From: Parabacteroides distasonis
GTDB taxonomy: Bacteria; Bacteroidota; Bacteroidia; Bacteroidales; Tannerellaceae
Assembly: GCA_021531385.1 (NCBI GenBank)
Contig: JAFBIR010000004.1
Coordinates: forward strand, 62,001 to 126,000
Reading direction: 5' to 3'
Length of the DNA: 64,000 nt
Shown in pieces: positions 19,443 through 26,485 of the stretch. The translations under genes were made by a program, and so were the position numbers. Below the pieces are notes generated by a model that was not told the DNA's origin, did no database searches, and worked only from the letters and a program-made list of their open reading frames with translations. Position 1 is the stretch's first letter; every line of letters starts with the position of its first letter.

Positions 19443-20063
19443 TTATCGGACAAAGTGCATCGGTGTCCAAGGCTCGTACTCTGGAGCGTCGGTGGTCTCT
19501 ATCCCCTTGATCTTCTTGAGCAGCCAAGCCATGTTGACGGCCAGTGTGCGCATCGTTTGCAAGCCTTCGACATCTTGGGCGACTTGTCCTTCCTCACGCC
19601 CATAAGCGATGTTCCAATATTGGGAGGTGACTATCGGCATGTTCAGCATCTGGAAAGGCATCTGCAGCGTTTGGAAAGCGGCTGTCGCTCCTCCTCGCCG
19701 ACAGAGGCAAACGGCAGCTGCAGGCTTACCTATAAAAACTGGCTTAGCCGCAAATAACATACGTTGTTGCAAGGAGAGCAGTGCCCCGGTTGGCTGTCCC
19801 CAATAGACGGGTGAACCTACAATCAAGCCATCGCAATCGGCCATTTTTTCGATCACCTCATTGCAAAGGTCATCGTTGAACACACAGCGGCGATCCCCGC
19901 CTACACATTTGTAGCAGGCGATGCAGCCATGAACGGGCTTGTTTCCAATCCAAACCAGTTCGCTCTCCACTCCCTCTTTTTCGAGTTGCTTAGCCACCTC
20001 TTGCAAGGCGAGGTGGGTGTTGCCCTGCTTGCGAGGGCTACCATTGATCAATAATACTTTCAT
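19443..20063 (-). CDS. Flavodoxin-like NAD(P)H-dependent FMN reductase / iron-sulfur flavoprotein
   Basis: The protein has 206 residues. It opens with the FMN phosphate-binding loop of the flavodoxin fold (VLLINGSPRKQGNT, residues 3-16) and has the second loop GSPVYWGQPTG. A cysteine-rich stretch (CIACYKCVGGDRRC, near residues 47-60) resembles iron-sulfur flavoproteins, so electron transfer through FMN, perhaps with a cluster, is likely. The physiological partner is unknown. A perfect -7 box is found 30 bp upstream. Confidence 0.85.
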   Translation of the reverse strand: MKVLLINGSPRKQGNTHLALQEVAKQLEKEGVESELVWIGNKPVHGCIACYKCVGGDRRCVFNDDLCNEVIEKMADCDGLIVGSPVYWGQPTGALLSLQQRMLFAAKPVFIGKPAAAVCLCRRGGATAAFQTLQMPFQMLNMPIVTSQYWNIAYGREEGQVAQDVEGLQTMRTLAVNMAWLLKKIKGIETTDAPEYEPWTPMHFVR

Positions 20064-20092
20064 CTATACTATCTATATGTTTAGTTTTTTCG

Positions 20093-20100
20093 CAAAGATA
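20093..20100 (-). promoter_or_regulatory. -7 box of the flavodoxin-like gene
   Basis: On the minus strand the sequence reads TATCTTTG, a perfect TAnnTTTG, 30 bp before the start codon at 20063. Confidence 0.6.
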
Positions 20101-20299
20101 GTGCAAACCGAATGCAAAAGCATCAAGCTTGCTTGCATGTTTTGCTGAGGTGCAGCCTATTTTCGCTGTTTTCCAGCAAAGGTACAGAAAAATCTTTTTT
20201 GGCTTCGTATCGTTTGATCATTCTCGCTGGGTTTGAGGTAAACTGATTATTTTTGCATAAATAAAGACAAACAAGGATGGATAGCCCATCTAAATAGAG

Positions 20300-20307
20300 T
20301 AGTTTTG
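20300..20307 (+). promoter_or_regulatory. -7 box of the MBL-fold gene
   Basis: TAGTTTTG matches TAnnTTTG 31 bp before ATG 20338. It overlaps the alternative TTG start at 20305, which is thereby unlikely. Confidence 0.5.
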
Positions 20308-20337
20308 CAAACATCAATCATTATAAAAGATAGTCTT

Positions 20338-21162
20338 ATGAAGAAATTATTATTCGTGCTGTTGGCCATAGTTCCGTTGGCCATGTTCGCACAGGGTTTT
20401 AAACCTACGTATGAGGAAAAGGTGGTCTATGAGGGCCCCGACGTGATTTTCCGTCAGATCGACGCACATACCTGGGAGGGCAATGGCCACTTGATGGCGA
20501 ACGAGACGCTCTACTTGATCGAGGGAGAGGAGCGGGCGATCCTGCTCGATGCCGGCACCGACATCAAAGAGTTGGATAAGATCGTGGCGGGGATCACCTC
20601 CAAGCCGGTTACGCTTATCGCTACCCATGTGCATCCCGATCATACGGGCAAGTCCATCGACTGCTTCCCGGAGATTTATATCAATGCGGCAGACATGGTG
20701 AACGTGGCGGAGATGATGCCCAACTACAAAGGCGCGATCAAATACCTGCGTGATGGCGAGACGATTGACCTGGGTGGTCGGCAGATCGATGTGATCTTCA
20801 CACCGGGGCATACACCCGGCTCTACTACCTTCATCGATCGGGCGGCAGGCTATGGCTTTAGTGGCGATGCGTTTGGCTCGGGTAATCTGTTGCTAATCAC
20901 CAATTGCTCCACCTTGATCCTGACCTGCCAACGCATGAGTGCCTATATGCAAAAGAATGGGATCAAGAAGCTCTACCCCGGACACTACATGGGCAAGAAT
21001 GTGGAGACCGTGGAGCGGGTGATTAACTTGGGCGAGATGGCGCAAGGCCTGTTAGAGGGTAAGTATCAGGGTGAGCCCAATCCGAAAGGTATGTTGGGTC
21101 TCAATCGGGTGCTGACCATGCATGGTGTGCGCATCAACTATGGGGAGGCGCAGCTAAAGTGA
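20338..21162 (+). CDS. Exported metallo-beta-lactamase-fold hydrolase
   Basis: This 274-residue protein has a signal peptide (KKLLFVLLAIVPLAMFAQG, residues 2-20). The MBL zinc-site signature is THVHPDHTG (HxHxDH). Further metal-site loops are FTPGHTPGS and SGDAFGSG, and the last His is in LYPGHYMG. The fold is clear but the substrate is not: beta-lactams, lactones, thioesters and others are hydrolysed by this fold. It converges with an AraC regulator gene; a shared hairpin separates the two. ATG 20338 is preferred because of the upstream -7 box and the signal peptide. Confidence 0.88.
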   Translation: MKKLLFVLLAIVPLAMFAQGFKPTYEEKVVYEGPDVIFRQIDAHTWEGNGHLMANETLYLIEGEERAILLDAGTDIKELDKIVAGITSKPVTLIATHVHPDHTGKSIDCFPEIYINAADMVNVAEMMPNYKGAIKYLRDGETIDLGGRQIDVIFTPGHTPGSTTFIDRAAGYGFSGDAFGSGNLLLITNCSTLILTCQRMSAYMQKNGIKKLYPGHYMGKNVETVERVINLGEMAQGLLEGKYQGEPNPKGMLGLNRVLTMHGVRINYGEAQLK

Positions 21163-21196
21163 TCATTATCAATGTCTCGCTTTGGACAATAGTAAT

Positions 21197-21237
21197 CCCT
21201 TGCCTCAGTCAATAGCTATGTCTGGGGCAAGGGTTAG
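21197..21237. terminator. Hairpin between convergent MBL and AraC genes
   Basis: CCCTTGCCTCAG (21197-21208) pairs with CTGGGGCAAGGG (21222-21233) over 12 bp with one G-T pair. A weak T-tract (TTAGTTT) follows on the plus strand. It lies between the two convergent stop codons, where a terminator is expected. Confidence 0.65.
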
Positions 21238-21238
21238 T

Positions 21239-22135
21239 TTACCCAATCTTTCGATAAGCACTGGGTGTTTGCCCGGTGCGTTGCTTGAAGAAGCGAATGA
21301 AATGTTGGGGATACTCAAAGCCGAGGTTCTCGCTGATTTGCGTGATCGTGAATCGCTCATCGTGCAGCTGTTCCTTGGCGGCAGTCAGCAAGCGATCGTT
21401 GATGTATTCCTTGGCCGTCAGCTTGGTCTCGCTCTTGATGACCTGTCCGAAGTAAGCGGTCGAGAGGTTGCAGCGATCGGCGAAGTAGGCCACGGTGGGC
21501 AACCCTTGCTTAGCGGCTTGTGTACGGATATAGTCTCTGAGTAAGCGATCGAACTGCTGCACCACGGAGTGGTTGATCTCCTCACGGGTGATAAACTGGC
21601 GGTCGTAGAACCGCAAGCAGTAGTTGAGCAACAGCTCGATGTGCGAGACGATCAGTTCCCGCGAGTGGTTGTCGATGGGACGTTGCAACTCCGTTTCAAT
21701 CAGGTTTAACACCTGCCTAAACAGCTCTACTTCTGAGGCGGAGAGGTGCAAAGCCTCCGTGCTGTTGTAGGAAAAGAACTCATAGCGTTGCATCATGCTT
21801 CCTAAATGGGTACGGTTCAACAGGTCGGGATGGAAAAAGAGCCCGATGCTCTGAGGCCTGACTTGCGTCTCCTTGATCTCCACATTCACCACCTGCCCTG
21901 GCTCAAAAGAGGTGACCGTCTCCTCGTCGAAGTCGTAGGGGGTACGCCCATAGGAGAGGGTGCATCCTTTGGTCTTTTTCAGCCAGATGGCATAGACACC
22001 AAAATAGATCTTGGCTTTTGTCCCGGCCTGACGGAGCTGTTGATGGAGATGGACCACAGAGACCAAGGGGTGAAGCGTGGTCACCCCATAATGGTCGTTC
22101 ACTTGTTGAATGGTATCTAATCGAATTTCTTCCAT
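21239..22135 (-). CDS. AraC-family transcriptional regulator
   Basis: The protein has 298 residues. The N-terminal half is a cupin-like sensing domain (about 20-150). The C-terminus (about 200-298) has the two helix-turn-helix motifs of AraC/XylS (LSTAYFGQVIKSETKLTAKEYI and ITQISENLGFEYPQHFIRFFKQRTGQTPSAYRK). Next to it lie the CMD-cupin fusion and the hydrolase on the same strand and the MBL gene opposite, all plausible targets. The inducer is unknown. Confidence 0.93.
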   Translation of the reverse strand: MEEIRLDTIQQVNDHYGVTTLHPLVSVVHLHQQLRQAGTKAKIYFGVYAIWLKKTKGCTLSYGRTPYDFDEETVTSFEPGQVVNVEIKETQVRPQSIGLFFHPDLLNRTHLGSMMQRYEFFSYNSTEALHLSASEVELFRQVLNLIETELQRPIDNHSRELIVSHIELLLNYCLRFYDRQFITREEINHSVVQQFDRLLRDYIRTQAAKQGLPTVAYFADRCNLSTAYFGQVIKSETKLTAKEYINDRLLTAAKEQLHDERFTITQISENLGFEYPQHFIRFFKQRTGQTPSAYRKIG

Positions 22136-22163
22136 ATTGCGTCTTCGCTCTTGATAATCTCTG

Positions 22164-22171
22164 CAAATGTA
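22164..22171 (-). promoter_or_regulatory. -7 box of the AraC-family gene
   Basis: On the minus strand the sequence reads TACATTTG, a perfect TAnnTTTG, 29 bp before the start codon at 22135. It suggests the regulator is transcribed separately from the upstream operon. Confidence 0.6.
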
Positions 22172-22206
22172 TAAGAAATTGTCATGCTTTTGTGATATGG
22201 AGCGAG

Positions 22207-23271
22207 TTACTTGTCGCTAACGGCCTCTAACCATTCGGTGGAAGAGTTTCCGTTATCACCCGCATGGGTATATAAGTGCTGGAACCAGCTGTCTTGTTGC
22301 GCACCATGCCAATGCTTGACTCCTTCGGGAATGTCGATGATGTCGCCCGGTAGCACGGCAATAGCCGGTTTTCCCCACTCTTGATACCAACCACGTCCGG
22401 AGACGCAAATCAGGATCTGATGGAATCCATGATGGATATGCCAGTTGTTGCGGCAACCCGGCTCGAAGGTCACGTTGAAAAAGCGTTGTGCGGTTTGCTC
22501 GCCTTCGGAAAGATTCTTCGGTTGGAGGGTAGCCAAGTAACTGTTCCCACTAAAGTATTGCGCATAGGCATCATTGGGATTGCCTTTCGGCCAATCGCCC
22601 GCCGAGGCATCAGCCGCATGGTCTGTTTGTGAAAGGCCTTGCTCGCTCAGGTAACGACACAATTCCTCCACCAGCTCCGGGCTGTTTCCCATTTGCACAG
22701 CACCCAACTTATGCGATGCCAATTGGCTTTCCACGCCTTTCAAGCCCGACAGGGCGGCTACGGTCACGATTTCCCGATCAGCTTCCGAAAGCTGATCACC
22801 TGCGAAAATATCTCCGAAGAGATGGGCTTTCAGATAGTGGTCATCCTGCGGACAGAAGTCATAATTGTAGGGCTTGCCACCTAACAACTTCGTTTGCACC
22901 TCCGTTCCCCTTTGTAAGGCGGCCGCTGCGTCATCCCAGAGGGCAGGACGTGTCCATGGTTTGCCCTCCTCGCTGACCAAACCCTTGGCTTGACGATCGT
23001 CTAACACGGCTTTCAGCTTATTAAGTGCGTTCAGCGAACGAGGAAATCCCGTATAGGCATAGAGTTGCGAGAAGGCCTCTTTCAATTCATTGACCGTGAT
23101 GCCTCGATCGAGTGCTGTGCCGATAGCGGCTTCCAGACGATCCATATCTCCTTGTGCCTCTAAGCAGGCAACGGTGGCTAATTGTTTTTGACGCTCAGAC
23201 AGCAGCTGAGCCGAAAGTGTAGTATGCATAGTGAATGTGATAAATAGGATGGAAAGAATAAATTGTTTCAT
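22207..23271 (-). CDS. Exported carboxymuconolactone decarboxylase-like / cupin fusion
   Basis: This 354-residue protein carries a signal peptide (about 1-21). Two CMD-like helical domains follow (about 28-90, with EAFSQLYAYTGFPRSLNAL, and about 160-215, with IVTVAALSGL). A C-terminal cupin is at about 255-340, with EPGCRNNWHIHHGFHQILI and LPGDIIDIPEGVKHWHG. The cupin keeps several His residues typical of metal sites. Both CMD parts lack the CxxC of peroxidase-type members. Fusions of this kind are usual in Bacteroidetes, but the substrate is unknown. It lies 17 bp after the hydrolase gene, clearly one operon. Confidence 0.85.
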   Translation of the reverse strand: MKQFILSILFITFTMHTTLSAQLLSERQKQLATVACLEAQGDMDRLEAAIGTALDRGITVNELKEAFSQLYAYTGFPRSLNALNKLKAVLDDRQAKGLVSEEGKPWTRPALWDDAAAALQRGTEVQTKLLGGKPYNYDFCPQDDHYLKAHLFGDIFAGDQLSEADREIVTVAALSGLKGVESQLASHKLGAVQMGNSPELVEELCRYLSEQGLSQTDHAADASAGDWPKGNPNDAYAQYFSGNSYLATLQPKNLSEGEQTAQRFFNVTFEPGCRNNWHIHHGFHQILICVSGRGWYQEWGKPAIAVLPGDIIDIPEGVKHWHGAQQDSWFQHLYTHAGDNGNSSTEWLEAVSDK

Positions 23272-23288
23272 ACGTGATGATTCCTCAT

Positions 23289-24347
23289 TTATTTGAGATT
23301 AGATTGATAGAAAGTGAAAATGTCGTTCCAAGGGATGAAGTTGCCCTCGCCACCATCGTAGAGGTCGCAATGGGTCGCTCCTGGCACGATGAGCAATCTC
23401 TTGTTGTCGGCATATTTCCCGTTAGTGATTTTCTGATAGGCCTCCTCACCAAAATAGCGGCTATGTGCCTTCTCTCCGTGCACGATGAGTACCGGTGTAC
23501 GAATCTCGTCGGCTGCGATCCAAAGATTTTGATTCAAGCGCATGAGGGTAGTCGTGATGTTCCATCCCATGTTGGAATTGAGTGAGCGGGGGTGGTAGCC
23601 ACGTTTCTCCGACTTATAATAATCCACATATTGCTTGAGATAGTCGGGGGCGTTATCCGCGGTTGTAGCGGGCAATCCACCTTGCGGCTTGATCTCGCCG
23701 GTGCGGAACTCCTCCGTGCGTTGTGCCGCCAACTTTTGCTTCAAGGCAAACCGAGCCTCTTCGTCCATCGTGTCGAAATAGCCCTTTTGGGTGACCCGGG
23801 TCAAGTTATACAGCGTGACAGCCACTGTCGCCTTGATGCGGGGATCCAATGCAGCCGCATTCAGCGAAAGACCTCCCCAGCCACAGATACCTAAAATGCC
23901 GATTCGCTCCGCATCCACCTGCTCACAGCAGGAGAGGTAATCGACCGCTGCGCAGAAATCCTCCGTATTGATGTCCATAGAGGAAGAATAGCGGGGTTCA
24001 CCCTCACTCTCTCCTGTGAAAGAGGGATCAAAGGCGATCGTTACGAAGCCTTCCTCCGCCAATTGCTGGGCATAGCGTCCGCTGGCTTGCTCTTTGACTG
24101 CGCCAAACGGGCCGCCGACAGCGATTGCCGGCAGTTTGCCTGTGGCCTGTTTGGGTACATACTTGTCGGCCACCAAAGTGATGCCGAACCGATTGCGGAA
24201 GGTCACCTTCTCATGAGCGACTTTCTCGCTTTGTGGGAAAGTCTTGTCCCAAACCTGTGTCAAACCTGTTGTTTCCATAGAACTTGTTGTTGTCTGGGCA
24301 TGGGCACTGAGCGTGAGTGCCAGCGCCATCCCTATGAGTGCTTTCAT
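23289..24347 (-). CDS. Exported alpha/beta hydrolase, YcjY/dienelactone hydrolase-like
   Basis: This 352-residue protein has a signal peptide (about 1-17). The nucleophile elbow reads GICGWGG, with Cys in the position normally held by Ser, as in dienelactone hydrolases and YcjY-like proteins. The acid residue is probably near VLIVHGEKAHS and the catalytic His in VPGATHCDLYDGG. It heads a two-gene operon with the CMD-cupin protein, and a -7 box lies upstream. A peptidase-like annotation is sometimes given to this family, but the substrate is unknown. Confidence 0.85.
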   Translation of the reverse strand: MKALIGMALALTLSAHAQTTTSSMETTGLTQVWDKTFPQSEKVAHEKVTFRNRFGITLVADKYVPKQATGKLPAIAVGGPFGAVKEQASGRYAQQLAEEGFVTIAFDPSFTGESEGEPRYSSSMDINTEDFCAAVDYLSCCEQVDAERIGILGICGWGGLSLNAAALDPRIKATVAVTLYNLTRVTQKGYFDTMDEEARFALKQKLAAQRTEEFRTGEIKPQGGLPATTADNAPDYLKQYVDYYKSEKRGYHPRSLNSNMGWNITTTLMRLNQNLWIAADEIRTPVLIVHGEKAHSRYFGEEAYQKITNGKYADNKRLLIVPGATHCDLYDGGEGNFIPWNDIFTFYQSNLK

Positions 24348-24382
24348 TTTGCTATTGCTTTTGTTGTTTCTTTAAACTGGTG

Positions 24383-24390
24383 CAAAATTA
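24383..24390 (-). promoter_or_regulatory. -7 box of the hydrolase/CMD-cupin operon
   Basis: On the minus strand the sequence reads TAATTTTG, matching TAnnTTTG, 36 bp before the start at 24347. The rest of 24391-24486 shows no feature I can name. Confidence 0.5.
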
Positions 24391-24486
24391 CGGCAAGCGC
24401 ATGACGGACAAGGTATATGGATTTCGGATAAAACTACCCGTTTTATGGAATGTGGGTTTTCAGTATAGGCAACACCTCATTCTCGG

Positions 24487-24710
24487 CTTAGTAAGAGCGC
24501 ACCCTTGGCCTTAGTAAGGACACACCTTCAGCCTTAGTAAGAACGCACCCCCAGTCTTAGTAAGAGCGCACCCTGCGTCTTAGTAAGGACGCACCCTCTG
24601 TCTTAGTAAGAGTACACCCTCTGTCTTAGTAAGAGTACACCCTCTGTTTTAGTAAGAGCACAACCCTTGTCTAAGGAAGAACACAAAAACTTTCATAGTA
24701 AGAGCAAAAT
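24487..24710. repeat. 23-bp degenerate tandem repeat array
   Basis: Eight contiguous 23-bp units begin at 24487, 24510, 24533, 24556, 24579, 24602, 24625 and 24648. Two more degenerate units run to about 24710. Consensus is CTTAGTAAGAGCGCACCCT plus four variable bases; the first 10 bases are best conserved, and the units at 24602 and 24625 are identical. There are no spacers, so it is not a CRISPR, and the period is not a multiple of three. It lies 30-270 bp upstream of the HU-gene promoter. Function unknown. Confidence 0.85.
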
Positions 24711-24734
24711 CAATAAAATAAATGGCGATTTTGC

Positions 24735-24764
24735 TTGCTTTTTGTGAAACTTGTTGTATCTTTG
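24735..24764 (+). promoter_or_regulatory. Promoter of the HU-like gene
   Basis: TTG (24735-24737), a 19-nt spacer and a perfect TATCTTTG (24757-24764) form a consensus Bacteroidetes promoter. It predicts a transcript start at about 24768 and a 5' leader of about 309 nt before the ATG at 25077. Confidence 0.75.
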
Positions 24765-24766
24765 CA

Positions 24767-24944
24767 GTGCAAGAAAGATTAAAGTTTGCATTTGATTTTA
24801 ACGATAGATTTTAACGATAGATTTTAACGATAGATTTTAACGATAGATTTTAACGATAGATTTTAACGATAGATTTTAACGATAGATTTTATTACCTTAT
24901 ATATCTGAGACATATACTTTTAGTTTTTTATTTCTTTCTTGCAC
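24767..24944. repeat. Perfect 12-bp inverted repeat enclosing the 13-bp array
   Basis: GTGCAAGAAAGA (24767-24778) is exactly inverted as TCTTTCTTGCAC (24933-24944). The left arm starts at the predicted transcription start, so the RNA 5' end could pair with position 24933-24944 and close a loop of about 154 nt containing the 13-bp repeats. Confidence 0.75.
24794..24892. repeat. Seven perfect 13-bp tandem repeats in the HU leader
   Basis: Seven identical copies of GATTTTAACGATA start at 24794 and run to 24884, followed by a broken eighth copy. Absolute identity suggests recent expansion or contraction by slippage or recombination. The array is inside the predicted 5' leader of the HU-like gene. 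Confidence 0.9.
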
Positions 24945-25076
24945 AATCCAATTAAATTTTCCTGCCGAAAGGCTTTAGCAGGATCAGTGTGTCTTGTCGT
25001 AAGCCCAAGGTGGCTTCTCGGAGAAGGGGCAAGAGAGAAGAGAAACTGGCCTCATTAACTTAAAAATGAGATTATT
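24945..25076 (+). promoter_or_regulatory. Structured 5' leader of the HU-like gene
   Basis: Several hairpins can be drawn in this part of the leader. CCTGC/GCAGG is at 24961-24965/24978-24982, with an inner GCC-GAAA-GGC option. An outer stem TCTTGTC/GGCAAGA (24992-24998/25028-25034) encloses two competing hairpins: AAGCC/GGCTT (25001-25005/25012-25016) and CTTC/GAAG (25014-25017/25023-25026), which share bases 25014-25016. CTCATT/AATGAG (25051-25056/25065-25070) ends 6 nt before the start codon. Mutually exclusive pairing next to a start codon is what a cis-regulatory RNA would show. No known riboswitch is recognised. Confidence 0.5.
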
Positions 25077-25544
25077 ATGGGTCTTTTTGTGAGACGTATT
25101 AAAAAGTTTTTTGGGTTCGATAAGGAGAAGAACCTTAAATATGTTTTGGTTCCTGATCGTGGGGACACAGTGTCAATGAAGTACATCTGCCAACATGTCG
25201 CACTTTCGTCAGGCGTGAACTTGGGCATGGTGCAGGTAGTCTCTTACGCCTTGGTAGAGGCGATGAAGGCTTTTATCCAGCAAGGTCATGCCGTACAGTT
25301 GGATAACTTTGGAAAGTTCATCCCGACCTTCTCGGCGAAGAGTAGTGAGGTGGAGAGCGAGGTGAATCTGAAATCTGTCCGTTCAATGCGGCTGCGTTTC
25401 TCACCCTGCACAGAATTGCAGAAGATCGTGAGAGAGATCGAGCTGGTGTTTAATGCGAAGGATAGCACGCAAGATACGAAGGCGGCTAATCAGGAAGAGG
25501 AACAAGAGCCACCTACTGAACCGGAAAATCCGGATGTTGTTTGA
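25077..25544 (+). CDS. HU/IHF-like DNA-binding protein (HU-HIG type)
   Basis: The protein has 155 residues. After a basic N-terminal stretch (FVRRIKKFFGFDKEKNLKY) comes a bacterial histone-like fold (about residues 25-125). It carries ICQHVALSSGVNLGMVQVVSYALVEAMKAFIQQG and AVQLDNFGKFIPTF, the latter matching the HU/HIG pattern V-x-L-x-x-F-G-x-F. The C-terminal 30 residues are an acidic Glu/Pro/Asp tail. It is larger than canonical HU (about 90 residues). It probably shapes the chromosome or acts as a local regulator. The long repeat-containing leader upstream is unusual for such a gene. A strong terminator follows. Confidence 0.88.
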   Translation: MGLFVRRIKKFFGFDKEKNLKYVLVPDRGDTVSMKYICQHVALSSGVNLGMVQVVSYALVEAMKAFIQQGHAVQLDNFGKFIPTFSAKSSEVESEVNLKSVRSMRLRFSPCTELQKIVREIELVFNAKDSTQDTKAANQEEEQEPPTEPENPDVV

Positions 25545-25593
25545 TGGGGTAGGATGAATGCGCACTAAGCTTTGTGCGCAGCGTATGAGAAAG

Positions 25594-25637
25594 CTCCCGC
25601 AGGTTTAGGTCGAAAGATCTACTTGCGGGAGTTTTTT
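25594..25637 (+). terminator. Intrinsic terminator after the HU-like gene
   Basis: CTCCCGCA (25594-25601) pairs with TGCGGGAG (25624-25631) and is followed by six T residues. A second hairpin (TGCGCA...TGCGCA around 25559-25580) lies just before it. Confidence 0.88.
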
Positions 25638-25737
25638 CTTCCTTATATATATACAAGGTATGCGGAAAAGTTATACTTTTGAAGAAATAATATTCTCCAG
25701 AGCGTTACAGGGTGTTTCACCGAATTTGATACGCTAA

Positions 25738-26088
25738 TCACCATGATGGATCTTTTAAATATTGCTCAACAGCCTCTTTTAGAGAGACAAGATCGTTGTT
25801 GATTGTTTCCCAAAGAATACTCGGATTGATTTGGTAATAACCATGTACCATGACATGCCGCATATTGATAATGTCCCGCCATGGTACTTCTGGATGGGAT
25901 GCAATAAACTCTTTTGTCAATTTGTATGCAGCCTCTCCAATGATTGCCACATTGTAGAATATGCCAAATTTCAAAAGTTTATTCTCTACAAATGAATCGT
26001 AATCAATACCCTCTTTGAACTCTAAGATATTATTGATCCCTTCTAAGATATGCAATAAACGTGTGCGGTCTTTAATCGACTCTCTCAT
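25738..26088 (-). CDS. HepT-like (DUF86) toxin of a type VII toxin-antitoxin pair
   Basis: This 116-residue all-helical protein carries the HepT RNase signature R-x4-H-x-Y in MRHVMVHGYY (about residues 79-88), close to INPSILWETI and the C-terminal helix. HepT enzymes cleave RNA and are neutralised by a neighbouring MNT-type nucleotidyltransferase that AMPylates the active-site Tyr. The antitoxin gene precedes it and overlaps by 17 bp, the usual arrangement. The catalytic motif is intact, so activity is likely; the RNA target is unknown. Confidence 0.9.
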   Translation of the reverse strand: MRESIKDRTRLLHILEGINNILEFKEGIDYDSFVENKLLKFGIFYNVAIIGEAAYKLTKEFIASHPEVPWRDIINMRHVMVHGYYQINPSILWETINNDLVSLKEAVEQYLKDPSW

Positions 26089-26380
26089 AAATTAACACTT
26101 TATCTCGATTGGCACTATCGGCAGCAAAAGGTTTGAGACACCCTTCTTGCACTAAATCAACTTCCCTGCCAAGCAACTCTTTCAGGTCTCCATAGATATG
26201 GGCATATTTGAATAACCCGATGCGAGCCTGACTATCGAAAGCCACCAATATATCCACATCGCTATCTGCTCTTTCCTCTCCCCGGGAGAAGGAGCCAAAC
26301 AGCCAAGCCTTGGTGATGGGCTGACTCGCAAAGTAAGTCCTTAACTTGGGAATGATCTGTTCTTTGGTCACGCTATTCAT
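26072..26380 (-). CDS. MntA-like minimal nucleotidyltransferase antitoxin
   Basis: The protein has 102 residues from ATG 26380. It shows the nucleotidyltransferase signature GS-x10-D-x-D exactly (GSFSRGEERADSDVD, near residues 29-43), followed by ILVAF and the helix EVDLV. Such proteins AMPylate the HepT toxin and so silence it. It is first in the two-gene minus-strand operon and overlaps hepT. ATG 26380 is preferred over 26413 because a -7 box (26399-26406) lies between them. Confidence 0.9.
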   Translation of the reverse strand: MNSVTKEQIIPKLRTYFASQPITKAWLFGSFSRGEERADSDVDILVAFDSQARIGLFKYAHIYGDLKELLGREVDLVQEGCLKPFAADSANRDKVLIYERVD

Positions 26381-26398
26381 ATCTGAGATGCTTTTCCG

Positions 26399-26406
26399 CA
26401 AAGGTA
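26399..26406 (-). promoter_or_regulatory. -7 box of the MntA/HepT operon
   Basis: On the minus strand the sequence reads TACCTTTG, a perfect TAnnTTTG, 19 bp before ATG 26380. This implies a very short 5' leader of about 15 nt. Confidence 0.6.
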
Positions 26407-26485
26407 CAGACAAAAAACGAATCGGATGCGGTTTTTAGCTTGATAATGCGGAAATTCTTATCTTCGCAGCACTAACAATGGAACT

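Noticed and set aside
24487-24892. CRISPR array
   Set aside because: Units are contiguous (23 bp and 13 bp) with no spacers, and no cas genes are near.
24767-24944. Invertible (phase-variable) promoter
   Set aside because: The consensus promoter lies outside the inverted repeat, no TAnnTTTG box is found inside in either orientation, and no recombinase gene is nearby.
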